Assembly (NCBI GenBank): GCA_029265615.1
Contig: JAJUIB010000005.1
Span: 1-64,000, forward strand
DNA length: 64,000 nt
Reading direction: 5' to 3'
Origin: Spirochaetota bacterium
GTDB taxonomy: Bacteria; Spirochaetota; Spirochaetia; Treponematales; Rectinemataceae
Shown: positions 25,275 to 34,136 of the stretch, in pieces
Layout of the letters: every line of letters starts with the position of its first letter
Position numbering within the stretch: the first letter of the stretch is position 1
The notes under the pieces: generated by a model
The model's database searches: none
Told to the model about the DNA's origin: nothing
Seen by the model: only the letters and a program-made list of their open reading frames with translations
Position numbers and translations under genes: made by a program

Positions 25275-26755
25275 GACGGCCGGCGAGCCTCCGTCGGAAG
25301 ATCATCGCGAACTCGGGCCTCCTCCTCGGCATCATGGCCATTGCCACGCTCTACACGGGATTTTCCTCCTATGAGCTTGCCCGCGGGGTTGAGTCCCTAT
25401 TCCGCAATAACCGCCGCATGGAGACGATCCGCCGCAACCTCAATGCCACCGAGGCGAGCCTCGTCGCCTACCTGCGTTCGAAGAGCTCGGATTCGCTTAA
25501 GGACTTTATCATGTTCTCGTCGCGACTTTCGGAGAGCTCGCAGGTCTTAAACCGCGAGATTCGTGCGGACGAACGCCTCCTCCTCGAACGTAGCATCGCC
25601 GCCCTCATCGATGGCTATATCGAGGAGGCCGAAGCCGCGGTCGCCGCGAAGCGGGGGCGCGATGTCGCAGCCTACACCGAGCGCTATCACGCATCCGAAC
25701 GGAGCGCCGAGCTGGTGCGCCAGCTTCTGTCCAATACAGAGGGGCTGTTTCTTGCCGACTCCCTTGCAGGCTTCGATCTCTTCGAGCGGCGCATGTCGCG
25801 CATAATCCTGTCCGACCTCGTGCTTGTGCTTACGGCGAGTCTCCTCGGTGCGGCGCTCCTTGTGCGCTATTCCTATCGCCTCACCGGTCCGCTCTCGCGC
25901 CTTGCCGAAGCGGCCCGCGCGGTGGGCCGCGGCGAGTACGACCACGAACTGCCGCCGCTTGCCGCCGATGACGAGATCGGGACGATGGCGGAGGCATTTT
26001 CCGCCATGCAGCGTTCGGTCAAGCAGGCATTCGAGGAGCTCAAGGAGAAAGCCGAGGTGGAAAAGCGCCTCATGGCGGAACGCGTCCGCGTTCTCGATAT
26101 GGAGCACAAGCTCAAAGATGCCGAACTCGCCGCGCTCCAGGCGCAGATAAACCCGCATTTCCTCTTCAATACGCTCGCCGCCGGCATGCAGCTCGCCCTC
26201 GCTGAGGATGCGGAACGAACCGCGGACTTCCTCGACAATCTTGCGAGCTTCATCCGCTACGCGCTTAAGCCTGCTTCGCGGACCGTGAGCCTCGGCGATG
26301 AGATCGATTGCCTTGAGCGGTACATTTGGCTTCTGAAACTTCGATTTGGCGAACGGTATCGATTCGAGCTCCTCGTTGATCCCGCCGTGCTTTCACGCGA
26401 AACGCCCGCCCTCGTGCTCCAGCCCCTCGTCGAAAACGCTGTCGCCCACGGGCTCAAGGACTGTGCCGAAGGCGGGGTGGTTGTCATCGAGGCCCGAAAC
26501 TCAGGCGGCGCGACCCTGCTCCGGGTGGCGGACAATGGCGAGGGAATGGATGCTACGGAACTTGCGCGGCTTGAGGCGGAAGGCGCGGGTGCGGAGCTAG
26601 GCAGTGAGGGTCTCCGGGAAGGTGGCATCGGCCTGCGCAACGTCCTAAGGCGCGTGAGCCTTTCGTCGGGCGGGGCAGGCTGTTTTGAACTTAAGAGCGA
26701 ACCGGGAAAGGGCACCGAGGTTATTCTCCGCCTGCCGGGGGAAGGGGAGGCATGA
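25271..26755 (+). CDS. sensor histidine kinase, LytS/YesM family
   Basis: 494 residues. TM1 is about 12-32, a helical extracytoplasmic region 33-176 looks like a four-helix-bundle sensor, TM2 is 178-199 and HAMP about 202-255. The His_kinase region has the phospho-acceptor His296 in AALQAQINPHFLFNTL, then the N box LQPLVENAVAHGL and G box VADNGEGM. The family autophosphorylates and passes phosphate to AraC-type regulators. It is translationally coupled on both sides (binding protein before, regulator after). A small helical ectodomain suits sensing through the neighbouring binding proteins rather than direct ligand binding. Confidence 0.92.
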   Translation: MRRPASLRRKIIANSGLLLGIMAIATLYTGFSSYELARGVESLFRNNRRMETIRRNLNATEASLVAYLRSKSSDSLKDFIMFSSRLSESSQVLNREIRADERLLLERSIAALIDGYIEEAEAAVAAKRGRDVAAYTERYHASERSAELVRQLLSNTEGLFLADSLAGFDLFERRMSRIILSDLVLVLTASLLGAALLVRYSYRLTGPLSRLAEAARAVGRGEYDHELPPLAADDEIGTMAEAFSAMQRSVKQAFEELKEKAEVEKRLMAERVRVLDMEHKLKDAELAALQAQINPHFLFNTLAAGMQLALAEDAERTADFLDNLASFIRYALKPASRTVSLGDEIDCLERYIWLLKLRFGERYRFELLVDPAVLSRETPALVLQPLVENAVAHGLKDCAEGGVVVIEARNSGGATLLRVADNGEGMDATELARLEAEGAGAELGSEGLREGGIGLRNVLRRVSLSSGGAGCFELKSEPGKGTEVILRLPGEGEA

Positions 26756-28317
26756 AGCGCATTCTCGTCGCGGACGACGAGCGCCCCGCCATCGAGGGCC
26801 TCGCACTCATTCTAAAGCGGGATTTTGCGGGCGAATTCGAGCTTGCGGGCACGGCGAGTTCCGGGCGCGAGGCGATAGAGAGCGCTGCCGAACTTGCGCC
26901 CGACATCGTGCTCATGGACGTCCGCATGCCGGGTATCTCGGGACTCGAAGCGATCCGCGAGATGCGCAGGCGTGGCGCAACCTGCGCCTTCGTTCTCGTC
27001 ACCGCCTACGAGCGGTTTGAGATAGCGCGCGAGGCTGTCGAGCTTGGGGTCATCGACTACATTCTCAAACCGGTCACTCGCGACCGCCTCGCGCCCGCCT
27101 TACGCGCGGCGGCGGCCTATGTAGAGCGCCGCACCGAGCTCGACCAACGCGAGATTGAGCATCGCGAGCGCGAGGCCTCGCTCCGATCGCTCGTTGAATC
27201 GGCCTTTCTTTCGGGCATGGTGCTTGGGGAGGACTTCGGCGAGTCGCTTGGCCTCTACCGGGAGGCGCTCGGACTCCGCGCTGGGCGCTATATTGCGGGG
27301 CTTGCCTCCTTTATGCCTTGCGCCGCCGAAACGGCGGCGCAAGGCATAAAGGCGCGCGCCGATCTTCACAGGCGGTTTAGGGAGTTCGTCCGCTACAAGA
27401 CCGATGCACTCGCCGGACCGCTCTTCGATGGACGTTGCGCGCTGCTCATTCCCGCGGTCGAGGACGGAGAAGATGGCGCCGAGCGCGGTTTTGTCGAGGT
27501 CCTCCGTACGGCATTTCACGCGGAACTTGCGCGAAATGACATTGCACTCGCCTTTGGCCCGCCGCGGCCGATTGCGGAGGCCGCCGCGTCATTCCGCGAG
27601 GCGCTCCGCGCACATTCCCGCGGCGACGATCTAGACCGCGCCTGCGAGGCCGAAGGCCGTCCCTTCGAGGACGATGTCGCTTTTCTCGAGGCACTTTTTG
27701 CAGGCCGGCTCGAGAGCGCCCGATGCACCCTCGAACGGCTCCTCGACCGCTTCGCCGCCGCAGGGAAGGGCCAGCCTGCGCGCGCCGAGAGGTACCGACT
27801 TGCTACGCTCTTCGCCGAGGCCTATCGCACGCTCGCGCGCCGGGGGCGCATCGACCGACGCGAGGCGGCATGCCTTCTCGATCTTGATGACCTCGTGCTC
27901 GCGCAAGATGCTGCATCGCTTTCCCGCGCATCGCACGCGCGGCTTTCAGCGCTCGAAGCGGCGGCGAGCGCCCCGCCTCGGTTTTCGCCCGCGGTCGCGC
28001 ATGCGCTCTCCTTCATCCGCGAGTCTTACGGTCGACAGATCGGCCTTGAACAGGCGGCTGAGGCCGCGGGTCTCTCGCCGAGCCGCCTGTCCCGTCTTTT
28101 TATCGAGGAGACCGGGCGGGCCTTCACGGACTATCTTATCGACTACCGCATCGCCCGTGCAAAGGAACTCCTCGCTGCGCCCGGCGCGAGCGTCAAGGCG
28201 GTGAGCCTTGCCTGTGGCTATCCCGATCCCAACTATTTTTCGCGCCTGTTCAAAAAGGCGACGGGTCTTACGCCCTCTGCGTTTGCGGACGGCGCCGTGG
28301 AGGGCTGCGATGTGTGA
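26752..28317 (+). CDS. response regulator with AraC-type DNA-binding domain (YesN-like)
   Basis: 521 residues. The receiver domain (1-120) has Asp8/Asp9, phospho-acceptor Asp56 in DIVLMDVRMPG and Lys in YILKPVT. A coiled helix (120-150) and a middle domain follow. The C-terminal ~100 residues are a double helix-turn-helix: IGLEQAAEAAGLSPSRLSRLFIEETG and VKAVSLACGYPDPNYFSRLFKKATG. It overlaps the kinase by 4 nt and the next lipoprotein by 8 nt. It should activate the chvE-gguAB transporter genes downstream. The DNA for residues 186-200 is a 21-bp perfect inverted repeat (27308-27352). Confidence 0.93.
   Translation: MKRILVADDERPAIEGLALILKRDFAGEFELAGTASSGREAIESAAELAPDIVLMDVRMPGISGLEAIREMRRRGATCAFVLVTAYERFEIAREAVELGVIDYILKPVTRDRLAPALRAAAAYVERRTELDQREIEHREREASLRSLVESAFLSGMVLGEDFGESLGLYREALGLRAGRYIAGLASFMPCAAETAAQGIKARADLHRRFREFVRYKTDALAGPLFDGRCALLIPAVEDGEDGAERGFVEVLRTAFHAELARNDIALAFGPPRPIAEAAASFREALRAHSRGDDLDRACEAEGRPFEDDVAFLEALFAGRLESARCTLERLLDRFAAAGKGQPARAERYRLATLFAEAYRTLARRGRIDRREAACLLDLDDLVLAQDAASLSRASHARLSALEAAASAPPRFSPAVAHALSFIRESYGRQIGLEQAAEAAGLSPSRLSRLFIEETGRAFTDYLIDYRIARAKELLAAPGASVKAVSLACGYPDPNYFSRLFKKATGLTPSAFADGAVEGCDV
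27308..27352. repeat. 21-bp perfect inverted repeat with AAA loop inside a coding region
   Basis: Left arm 27308-27328 (ending CTTGCGCCGCCG), loop AAA 27329-27331, right arm 27332-27352 (starting CGGCGGCGCAAGG). All 21 positions pair. It is translated in frame as part of ASFMPCAAETAAQGIKA in the regulator between the receiver and effector domains. It has no T tail and lies well inside the gene. Confidence 0.95.
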
Positions 28318-29368
28318 GCCGCGCTTCCCGAATCCGATGCGTTTACGCGCTCGCGCAAGCGCGGCGCTTTTTCTTCTTGCGCTCGGCTTGACGGCATGCG
28401 GACCACGCCGTCATTTAGTACCTCCCGACAGGGCGCCGGTCATCGGCTTTTCGCTCGATTCGCTTGTTGTCGAGCGGTGGAGCCGCGATATCGAGACCTT
28501 CAGCCGCGCGTCGCGCGATCTCGGTGCCGAGGTGATCTTGCGCCTTGCAAACCAGGACGCAGAGGTGCAGGCGGCGCAGGTTCGGGAGCTTGCGTCTCTT
28601 GGGATCGATGTGCTTGTCATCGTGCCCAACGACGCGGACCGGCTTTCCGCCGCTGTTTCCGAGGTGAAGGCCAAGGGCATACCGGTCCTCTCCTATGATC
28701 GCCTTGTGCGCAGGGCCGGCGTCGACCTGTACGTTTCCTTCGACAACGAGAAGGTCGGCGCGCTCATGGCCGAGGCGGCGGTCAAATCCGTTCCGGCGGG
28801 TAAGTACGTCGTCATCAACGGCGCACGGAGCGACCATAACGCGGCGATGCTGTCCGCAGGCGTGCATCGGGTGCTTGATCCGCTCATCGCGGAAGGCAAA
28901 ATCCGTCTCGTCGCCGAGCGCTGGCCCGAGACCTGGGACAGTGAGGAAGCGCGCAAGGGAATCGAGCAGGCGCTTGCACGGAGCCGGGAGATCGACGCGG
29001 TTATCGCAGGCAACGATATGCTCGCGGAGGCGGCCATCGCCGCGCTCGCTGAAAGCGGACTGGCCGGTCGCGCCTCGGTGACCGGTCAGGATGCCGAGCT
29101 CGCCGCCTGCCAGCGCATCGCGGAGGGGCCGCAGCTCGCGACGGTCTATAAACCCATCGAGCGGCTTGCGCTCACGGCCGCAGGCTACGCGGTCGCCCTC
29201 GCGCGGGGAGAACGGATTGAGGCAAGCGCGAGCATCGATGACGGTAGGATGAAAGTGCCCTATATCCGCCTCGAACCCATTCTCGTCACGCGAGAGCTCC
29301 TCGACGCCACGGTTATCCGCGACGGGTTTCACACCGCTACTGAGGTGTACCGCAATGTCGGGAAGTGA
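28310..29368 (+). CDS. xylose-type sugar-binding lipoprotein (XylF-like)
   Basis: 352 residues. The start at 28310 has GGAGGG upstream and overlaps the regulator by 8 nt; the longer in-frame reading from 28208 lies inside the regulator. Signal MRLRARASAALFLLALGLTAC gives a lipobox Cys. The binding fold is close to XylF/ChvE: 'LSYDRLVRRAGVDLYVSFDNEKVG', 'VTGQDAELAACQRIAEG', 'ATVYKPIERLA'. Being in the kinase-regulator operon rather than with the transporter, it may be a second sensor input. A GC hairpin with CTTTCT follows at 29399-29418. Confidence 0.85.
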   Translation: MCEPRFPNPMRLRARASAALFLLALGLTACGPRRHLVPPDRAPVIGFSLDSLVVERWSRDIETFSRASRDLGAEVILRLANQDAEVQAAQVRELASLGIDVLVIVPNDADRLSAAVSEVKAKGIPVLSYDRLVRRAGVDLYVSFDNEKVGALMAEAAVKSVPAGKYVVINGARSDHNAAMLSAGVHRVLDPLIAEGKIRLVAERWPETWDSEEARKGIEQALARSREIDAVIAGNDMLAEAAIAALAESGLAGRASVTGQDAELAACQRIAEGPQLATVYKPIERLALTAAGYAVALARGERIEASASIDDGRMKVPYIRLEPILVTRELLDATVIRDGFHTATEVYRNVGK

Positions 29369-29398
29369 ACGCGTGCTTTTGTGAGGGACTGAGTGTCC

Positions 29399-29418
29399 GC
29401 CCGCGTTGCGGGCCTTTC
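29399..29418 (+). terminator. short GC hairpin with T-rich tail after the sensor operon
   Basis: GCCCGC / GCGGGC with loop GTT, followed by CTTTCT. The stem is only 6 bp, so it is a probable but weak terminator. Confidence 0.45.
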
Positions 29419-29635
29419 TGGACTTTTGTGCTTGGGGTGTGCGTAAAAGTGCTAATAGGCAGTCGGGGCGGCGGCGCGGCTACCGGAAAAGTGCGATTGA
29501 ATGGCCGAAGTTTCCTGCTGACGGTTTGAAAAAACGGGGCGAATACTGGCTTCTAGACGGTTGATACGACCGCCCACCGGCCCATAAGGGCCACGGCCCA
29601 GAGGGGCCGCAAGGTCAGTAAGGAGGCTTACGCAC
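29419..29635 (+). promoter_or_regulatory. leader region of chvE with two tandem small hairpins
   Basis: The non-coding gap before chvE should hold its regulated promoter. Two consecutive inverted repeats, GGCCCATAAGGGCC (29579-29592) and GGCCCAGAGGGGCC (29595-29608), lie immediately upstream of the AAGGAGG ribosome site. They could be hairpins near the ribosome site or a tandem protein-binding site. No clear -35/-10 pair was recognised. Confidence 0.4.
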
Positions 29636-30727
29636 ATGAAACGCGCATTTGCCGCTCTCCTCGCACTGGTGTTCGCCTTGGCGCTCGGCGCCGCTGCATT
29701 CGCCCAGACCCAGGTCGGCATCGTCCTTCCGACCAAGGACGAGCCGCGTTGGATCCAGGATCAGACCCGCTTCCTCGACGCGCTCAAGACCGCGGGCATC
29801 TCCGCGAAGGTACTCTTTTCGCAGGGCGACTCCGCGAAGGAAAAGGCCAACGTCGAAGCGTTGATCACCGAGGGCATTAAGGTGCTGGTGATCTGCCCCC
29901 AGGATGGCGCCGCCGCCGCCGCCGCCGCTGACGCCGCCGCAAAAGCCGGCGTAAAGGTTATTTCCTACGACCGGCTCATCCGCGGTACGGCCAACGTCGA
30001 CTACTATGTGACCTTCGACTCGTTCCAGGTTGGTGCCGCGTGGGGAAGCTACCTCGTCTCGAAGGTGCCCGCCGGCTCGAAGGGCAACAACCTCTACCTC
30101 TATGCGGGCGCGGCCTCCGACAACAACGCCTTTATCTTCTTCGAGGGTGCGTGGTCGGTGCTCCAGCCCAAGATCGCCGACGGCACCTTCATCGTCCGCA
30201 ACTCCGACAAGGCCGTTGCGCTCATGAAGAAACCCACGCTCACCCGCGACGAGCAGGCTCAGATTATCGGTCAGGTCACGACGAACTGGAATTTTGCCGA
30301 TGCGAAGGCTAAGGCCGAGGCCAATCTCACCGCCGCCAAGGCCGCCGCGAAAGGCACGGTTTACATCTGCGCCCCGAACGATGGCACTGCCCGCGCCATC
30401 GCCGACGCTTTCCGCGCCGACAAGGCGGTGAAGACCTACTACATCACCGGCCAGGATGCGGAAATCGCCTCCATTCAGTACATCATCTACGGCAAGCAGT
30501 CGATGACGGTCCTCAAGGATGTCCGCACACTCGTCTCCGACGCGATTGCTGCCGCCATCGCGTTCACAAAGGGCCAGGTGCCCCCGAAGACCACGACGTA
30601 CAACAACGGCGTGAAGGACGTCCCTGCGAAGCCGACGGCTATCGTCACCGTGACGAAGGACAACGTGAAGGCCGCCATTGTGGACTCTGGCTACTGGCCT
30701 GCTTCGAACTTTACCGGCCTAAAGTGA
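29636..30727 (+). CDS. chvE: multiple-monosaccharide ABC transporter, periplasmic binding protein (ChvE-like)
   Basis: 363 residues with a signal peptide (MKRAFAALLALVFALALGAAAFAQ). The binding fold contains 'GIVLPTKDEPRWIQDQTRF', 'VISYDRLIRGTANVDYYVTFDSFQVG' and 'TYYITGQDAEIASIQYIIYGKQSMTVLKD', typical of ChvE, which binds several aldoses. AAGGAGG lies 9 bases before the ATG. Followed by gguA and gguB on the same strand after a 112-base gap. Confidence 0.92.
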   Translation: MKRAFAALLALVFALALGAAAFAQTQVGIVLPTKDEPRWIQDQTRFLDALKTAGISAKVLFSQGDSAKEKANVEALITEGIKVLVICPQDGAAAAAAADAAAKAGVKVISYDRLIRGTANVDYYVTFDSFQVGAAWGSYLVSKVPAGSKGNNLYLYAGAASDNNAFIFFEGAWSVLQPKIADGTFIVRNSDKAVALMKKPTLTRDEQAQIIGQVTTNWNFADAKAKAEANLTAAKAAAKGTVYICAPNDGTARAIADAFRADKAVKTYYITGQDAEIASIQYIIYGKQSMTVLKDVRTLVSDAIAAAIAFTKGQVPPKTTTYNNGVKDVPAKPTAIVTVTKDNVKAAIVDSGYWPASNFTGLK

Positions 30728-30839
30728 CCGATTCGCTTCCTGCGCTCTAAAAAAACGCGCTAAGGGGGAGGTCGGCGCCGTGAGGGACCGACCTTTCCCG
30801 TGCGAAGCATCCAGGAAACGCGAAGACGGAGAATACACG

Positions 30840-32363
30840 ATGAGCGACACCATTCTCGAAATGCGGAAAATCACGAAGACCTTCCCCGGCGTCACTGCTT
30901 TGAGCGATGTGAGCTTCAAGGTGCGGCGCGGGGACATTCATTGCCTCGTCGGCGAGAATGGAGCCGGGAAATCGACGCTCATGAAGGTTCTTTCTGGCGT
31001 GCATCCGCACGGGAGCTTCGAGGGGGACATCCTTATCGACGGGGAGCGGCGCGCTTTCCGCGGCATCGCCGACAGCGAAAGGGCCGGCATCGCCATTATC
31101 TACCAGGAGCTCGCGCTGGTGCCCGAAATGACTGTTTACGAGAACATCCTCCTCGGCCATGAGCTCAGGCGGGGGCCGGTCATCGATTGGAACGCCACGA
31201 TCCAAAAGGCGAGCAGTATGCTCGAGCGCGTGCGGCTCGACGTCAACCCCGCGACCAAGGTGAAGGACCTTGGGGTTGGAAAGCAGCAACTCGTCGAGAT
31301 CGCGAAGGCGCTTTCCCGCGATGTGCGGCTCCTCATTCTCGACGAGCCCACCGCGGCGCTCAACGAGGATGATTGCGACAACCTCCTCGGTATCATCCGT
31401 GACCTTAAGACGCAAGGCGTGACCTGCGTCATGATCTCGCACAAGCTCAAGGAGGTCATCTCGATCGCGGATCGGGTGACGGTCCTTCGCGACGGAAAAA
31501 CGGTCCGCGACCTCGACGCCGCGAAAGGTGAGATAGCGGAGCCGGTTCTCATAAAGCACATGGTCGGCCGAGAGATCGACAACGTCTATCCGCCGCGGCT
31601 GGCTAAGCCCAAGGACGAGGTTGTGCTCGAGGTGCGGGATTGGAACGCCTACGATCCTCGCATCGGAAGAAAGGTGCTCAAGGATGTCGCGCTCCATGTG
31701 CGAAAAGGCGAGATCGTCGGCATAGCCGGACTCATGGGCTCGGGGCGGACCGAGCTCGCACGGAGCCTTTTTGGCAACCCCGACGGCTACGAACTTTCAG
31801 GCGAGCTCGTCCTGAAAGGCCGTCCTCGCCGCTTCAAAAGCCCCCGCGACGCGATCGACGCGGGGCTTGCGTATGCGAGCGAGGATCGAAAGGGCAATGG
31901 CCTTATTCTCATCCAGGATGTCAAGCAGAACATCACGCTTGCGAACCTCCGGGCCCTCGTGCGCCGCGGCGCGGCCGTGGACGCTAACGCGGAAGTCAAG
32001 GTCGCGAACGGCTATCGCGAAGCGCTCAATATAAAGACGCCGAGCGTAGAGCAGAAGGTCGTAAATCTTTCAGGCGGGAATCAGCAGAAGGTCTCCGTCG
32101 CCAAGTGGCTATTCGTGAAGCCCGACGTCCTCATCCTCGACGAGCCGACGCGCGGCATCGACGTCGGCGCGAAGTATGAGATTTATACAATCATGAACCG
32201 ACTCGTCGAGGAGGGCATGAGCATCATCATGATCTCCTCGGAGCTTCCCGAGGTTCTCGGCATGAGCGACCGCGTATACGTCATCTCCGCGGGCCGCGTG
32301 ACGGGCGAGCTTGCCGCCGCCGAGGCGAACCAGGAAAACATCATGCGGCTCGCGACGAGCTAG
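30840..32363 (+). CDS. gguA: multiple-monosaccharide ABC transporter ATPase (GguA/MmsA)
   Basis: 507 residues with two fused ATPase domains, as in all sugar CUT2 systems. The first has GENGAGKST and DEPTAALNEDD; in the second the Walker A is degenerate (GLMGSGRTE), while LSGGNQQKVSVAKWL and DEPTRGIDVGAKYE are intact. 'GVHPHGSFEGDILIDGE' and 'MVGREIDNVYPPR' mark the GguA/MmsA branch. Start chosen at MSDTILEMRKI, the usual N-terminus, instead of an upstream in-frame codon at 30780. Confidence 0.95.
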   Translation: MSDTILEMRKITKTFPGVTALSDVSFKVRRGDIHCLVGENGAGKSTLMKVLSGVHPHGSFEGDILIDGERRAFRGIADSERAGIAIIYQELALVPEMTVYENILLGHELRRGPVIDWNATIQKASSMLERVRLDVNPATKVKDLGVGKQQLVEIAKALSRDVRLLILDEPTAALNEDDCDNLLGIIRDLKTQGVTCVMISHKLKEVISIADRVTVLRDGKTVRDLDAAKGEIAEPVLIKHMVGREIDNVYPPRLAKPKDEVVLEVRDWNAYDPRIGRKVLKDVALHVRKGEIVGIAGLMGSGRTELARSLFGNPDGYELSGELVLKGRPRRFKSPRDAIDAGLAYASEDRKGNGLILIQDVKQNITLANLRALVRRGAAVDANAEVKVANGYREALNIKTPSVEQKVVNLSGGNQQKVSVAKWLFVKPDVLILDEPTRGIDVGAKYEIYTIMNRLVEEGMSIIMISSELPEVLGMSDRVYVISAGRVTGELAAAEANQENIMRLATS

Positions 32364-32373
32364 GGGGAAGGAA

Positions 32374-33567
32374 ATGACCATCCAGGGGCTTAAGAAAATA
32401 GTGCGGAGTAACATCCGCGAATACGGCATGTACATCGCCCTCGTGGTGATCATGGCCATATTCTCGATCGCGACGAAGGGTACCTTTATCTCGTCGCGCA
32501 ACATCGCCAATCTCCTCAACCAGACGGGGTACATCGCGGTGCTCGCCGTTGGCATGACCCTCGTCATCGTCATCAGGCACATCGACCTCTCGGTCGGCTT
32601 CCTTGCGGGTTTCCTTGGAGCAGTGGCGGCAATCGCGATCGTCGCGTGGGAGCTACCGGTCTGGCTCGTCATCCCCATGATCCTTGCGATGGGCGTCGTG
32701 GCAGGCCTCGTCACCGCCTTTCCGGTGGCGGCCCTCGGCATACCCGCCTTTGTCGCGTCGCTCGCAGGCTGGCTCATCTATCGGGGCCTTCTTCTCCGCG
32801 TCACCTCTGCCACTGGAACGATCATCATTCCGAACGAGGCGTTCAATGCGATTGGCAACGGCTATATCCCCGATCTCTTCCCGGCCGAATCGCCTTTCCT
32901 CCCCGGAATGCACAAGCTCACGCTTTTACTCGGACTTTGCGCAGCGCTCTTTTTTGTCGTATCGCAGATCCGCGCCCGTCGAGCGAAAAGGGCCTACGCG
33001 CTCGAGGTGCTTCCTGCCGACCTTTTCGCGCTCAAGCTCGTGTTCGTCGTCGGCGTTGTCGCCCTCGTCACCTGGATACTCGCCGGCTACAACGGCCTTT
33101 CGTGGACGCTCGTCATCGTACTCGCCGTCGTTGCGGCCTACGACTATGTCACCAAGCAGACCGTCCTTGGCCGCCACATCTACGCCGTGGGCGGTAATCC
33201 CGAGGCGGCTGAGCTTTCGGGCATTAGCGTAAAGCGCATAACCTACATCGTCTTCGCCTCGATGGGCTTTCTCACCGCGCTTTCGGGTATTCTCTTCGCC
33301 TCGCGCCTTCAGTCGGCGACGCCAACCGCGGGCACGCTCTTCGAAATGGACGCCATCGCCTCCGCATACATAGGCGGCGTTTCCGCGGCGGGCGGAGTCG
33401 GTTCGATCACCGGCTCACTCGTTGGCGCACTCGTCTACATGTCGCTTATGAACGGGATGAATCTTCTCGGCACCGACATATCGCTCCAGTACGTGATCCG
33501 GGGCGCGGTGCTTGCCCTGGCGGTTATCTTCGACGTGGCGACCCGCCGGAGGGCAGCGAAGTCCTGA
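32374..33567 (+). CDS. gguB: multiple-monosaccharide ABC transporter permease (GguB/MmsB)
   Basis: 397 residues, about ten membrane helices. 'FISSRNIANLLNQTGYIAVLAVGMTLVIV' and 'IDLSVGFLAGFLGAVAA' are the CUT2 permease signature, and 'YAVGGNPEAAELSGISVKRITYIVF' is the EAA-like loop facing GguA. The ATG is 10 bases after the gguA stop with GGGGGAAGGAA before it. It ends the transport operon; a terminator follows at 33624. Confidence 0.95.
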   Translation: MTIQGLKKIVRSNIREYGMYIALVVIMAIFSIATKGTFISSRNIANLLNQTGYIAVLAVGMTLVIVIRHIDLSVGFLAGFLGAVAAIAIVAWELPVWLVIPMILAMGVVAGLVTAFPVAALGIPAFVASLAGWLIYRGLLLRVTSATGTIIIPNEAFNAIGNGYIPDLFPAESPFLPGMHKLTLLLGLCAALFFVVSQIRARRAKRAYALEVLPADLFALKLVFVVGVVALVTWILAGYNGLSWTLVIVLAVVAAYDYVTKQTVLGRHIYAVGGNPEAAELSGISVKRITYIVFASMGFLTALSGILFASRLQSATPTAGTLFEMDAIASAYIGGVSAAGGVGSITGSLVGALVYMSLMNGMNLLGTDISLQYVIRGAVLALAVIFDVATRRRAAKS

Positions 33568-33623
33568 TCCTTGCACGGGCCCCCCACGGGGCCCGCACGC
33601 GCCGTCTGCCTGGGCGATGCAGG

Positions 33624-33652
33624 GGATGCGTCCTCAAAGGACGCGTCCTTTT
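33624..33652 (+). terminator. terminator of chvE-gguAB
   Basis: GGATGCGTCC / GGACGCGTCC (10 bp including one G-T pair), loop TCAAA, then TTTT. A second hairpin CGGGCCCC / GGGGCCCG (33576-33595) without a T run precedes it. Confidence 0.75.
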
Positions 33653-33672
33653 GTACGATGCGGAGGACATTT

Positions 33673-34008
33673 TTATGAGCGAACGAAGTGCGGCATTTCC
33701 GTAGGTAGCTCGAGGGACAGCTCGACGAGGCCGGCTATCGCGCCATCGCGCTTCCACGGCGCCTGGTAGATGAGCTTGCGGATGCCGCCTTTTTCTATCG
33801 TGTAGACGTTGGGCTCTCCCGTTTCGAGGATCCTCCGCATTGTCGCGATTGATTCGGGTTTGTGGCAGCCCATGAGGTTTTTTCCGAGAAGGCTTGCGCC
33901 GCCCCATTTTTCGAACACTTTCGCCGACTTGTCGTTCATGTACACGATGGTGAGATCGCGGTCGCACACGGTGATCGCGCCGGGAAATTCGAGTGGCCAA
34001 TCCTGCAT
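33673..34008 (-). CDS. stand-alone PAS-domain protein
   Basis: 111 residues starting MQDWPLEFPGAITVCDRDLTIVYMNDKSA, with AAGGAG 8 bases upstream; the longer in-frame reading to 34098 passes through the promoter. Almost the whole chain is one PAS domain ('LLGKNLMGCHKPES', 'YTIEKGGIRKLIYQAPWKRDGAIAGLVELSLELP'). No kinase, cyclase or HTH is attached. Similar solo PAS proteins occur in anaerobes. A ligand such as heme or a small molecule is possible but not shown. Divergent from the NUDIX gene. Confidence 0.82.
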   Translation of the reverse strand: MQDWPLEFPGAITVCDRDLTIVYMNDKSAKVFEKWGGASLLGKNLMGCHKPESIATMRRILETGEPNVYTIEKGGIRKLIYQAPWKRDGAIAGLVELSLELPTEMPHFVRS

Positions 34009-34032
34009 TGCAGAGTCTCCTTGTGTGATAGG

Positions 34033-34061
34033 ATAGTACGGGCTGTCGGTGCCGACCGCAA
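34033..34061 (-). promoter_or_regulatory. promoter of the PAS-protein gene
   Basis: TTGCGG (34061-34056), 17-nt spacer, TACTAT (34038-34033) on the minus strand, 24 bases before the ATG and leaving room for the AAGGAG ribosome site. Confidence 0.6.
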
Positions 34062-34136
34062 GGGGTCTATTTATGCACGATTTTGTGCACACGTGCATGC
34101 AGCACCGGGAAGATGTCAGCCCGAGGAGGAGCGTGC

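Noticed and set aside
34079-34104. GTGCACACGTGCATGC region as an operator
   Set aside because: The symmetry is imperfect and alternating purine-pyrimidine sequence gives such matches easily; no supporting context.
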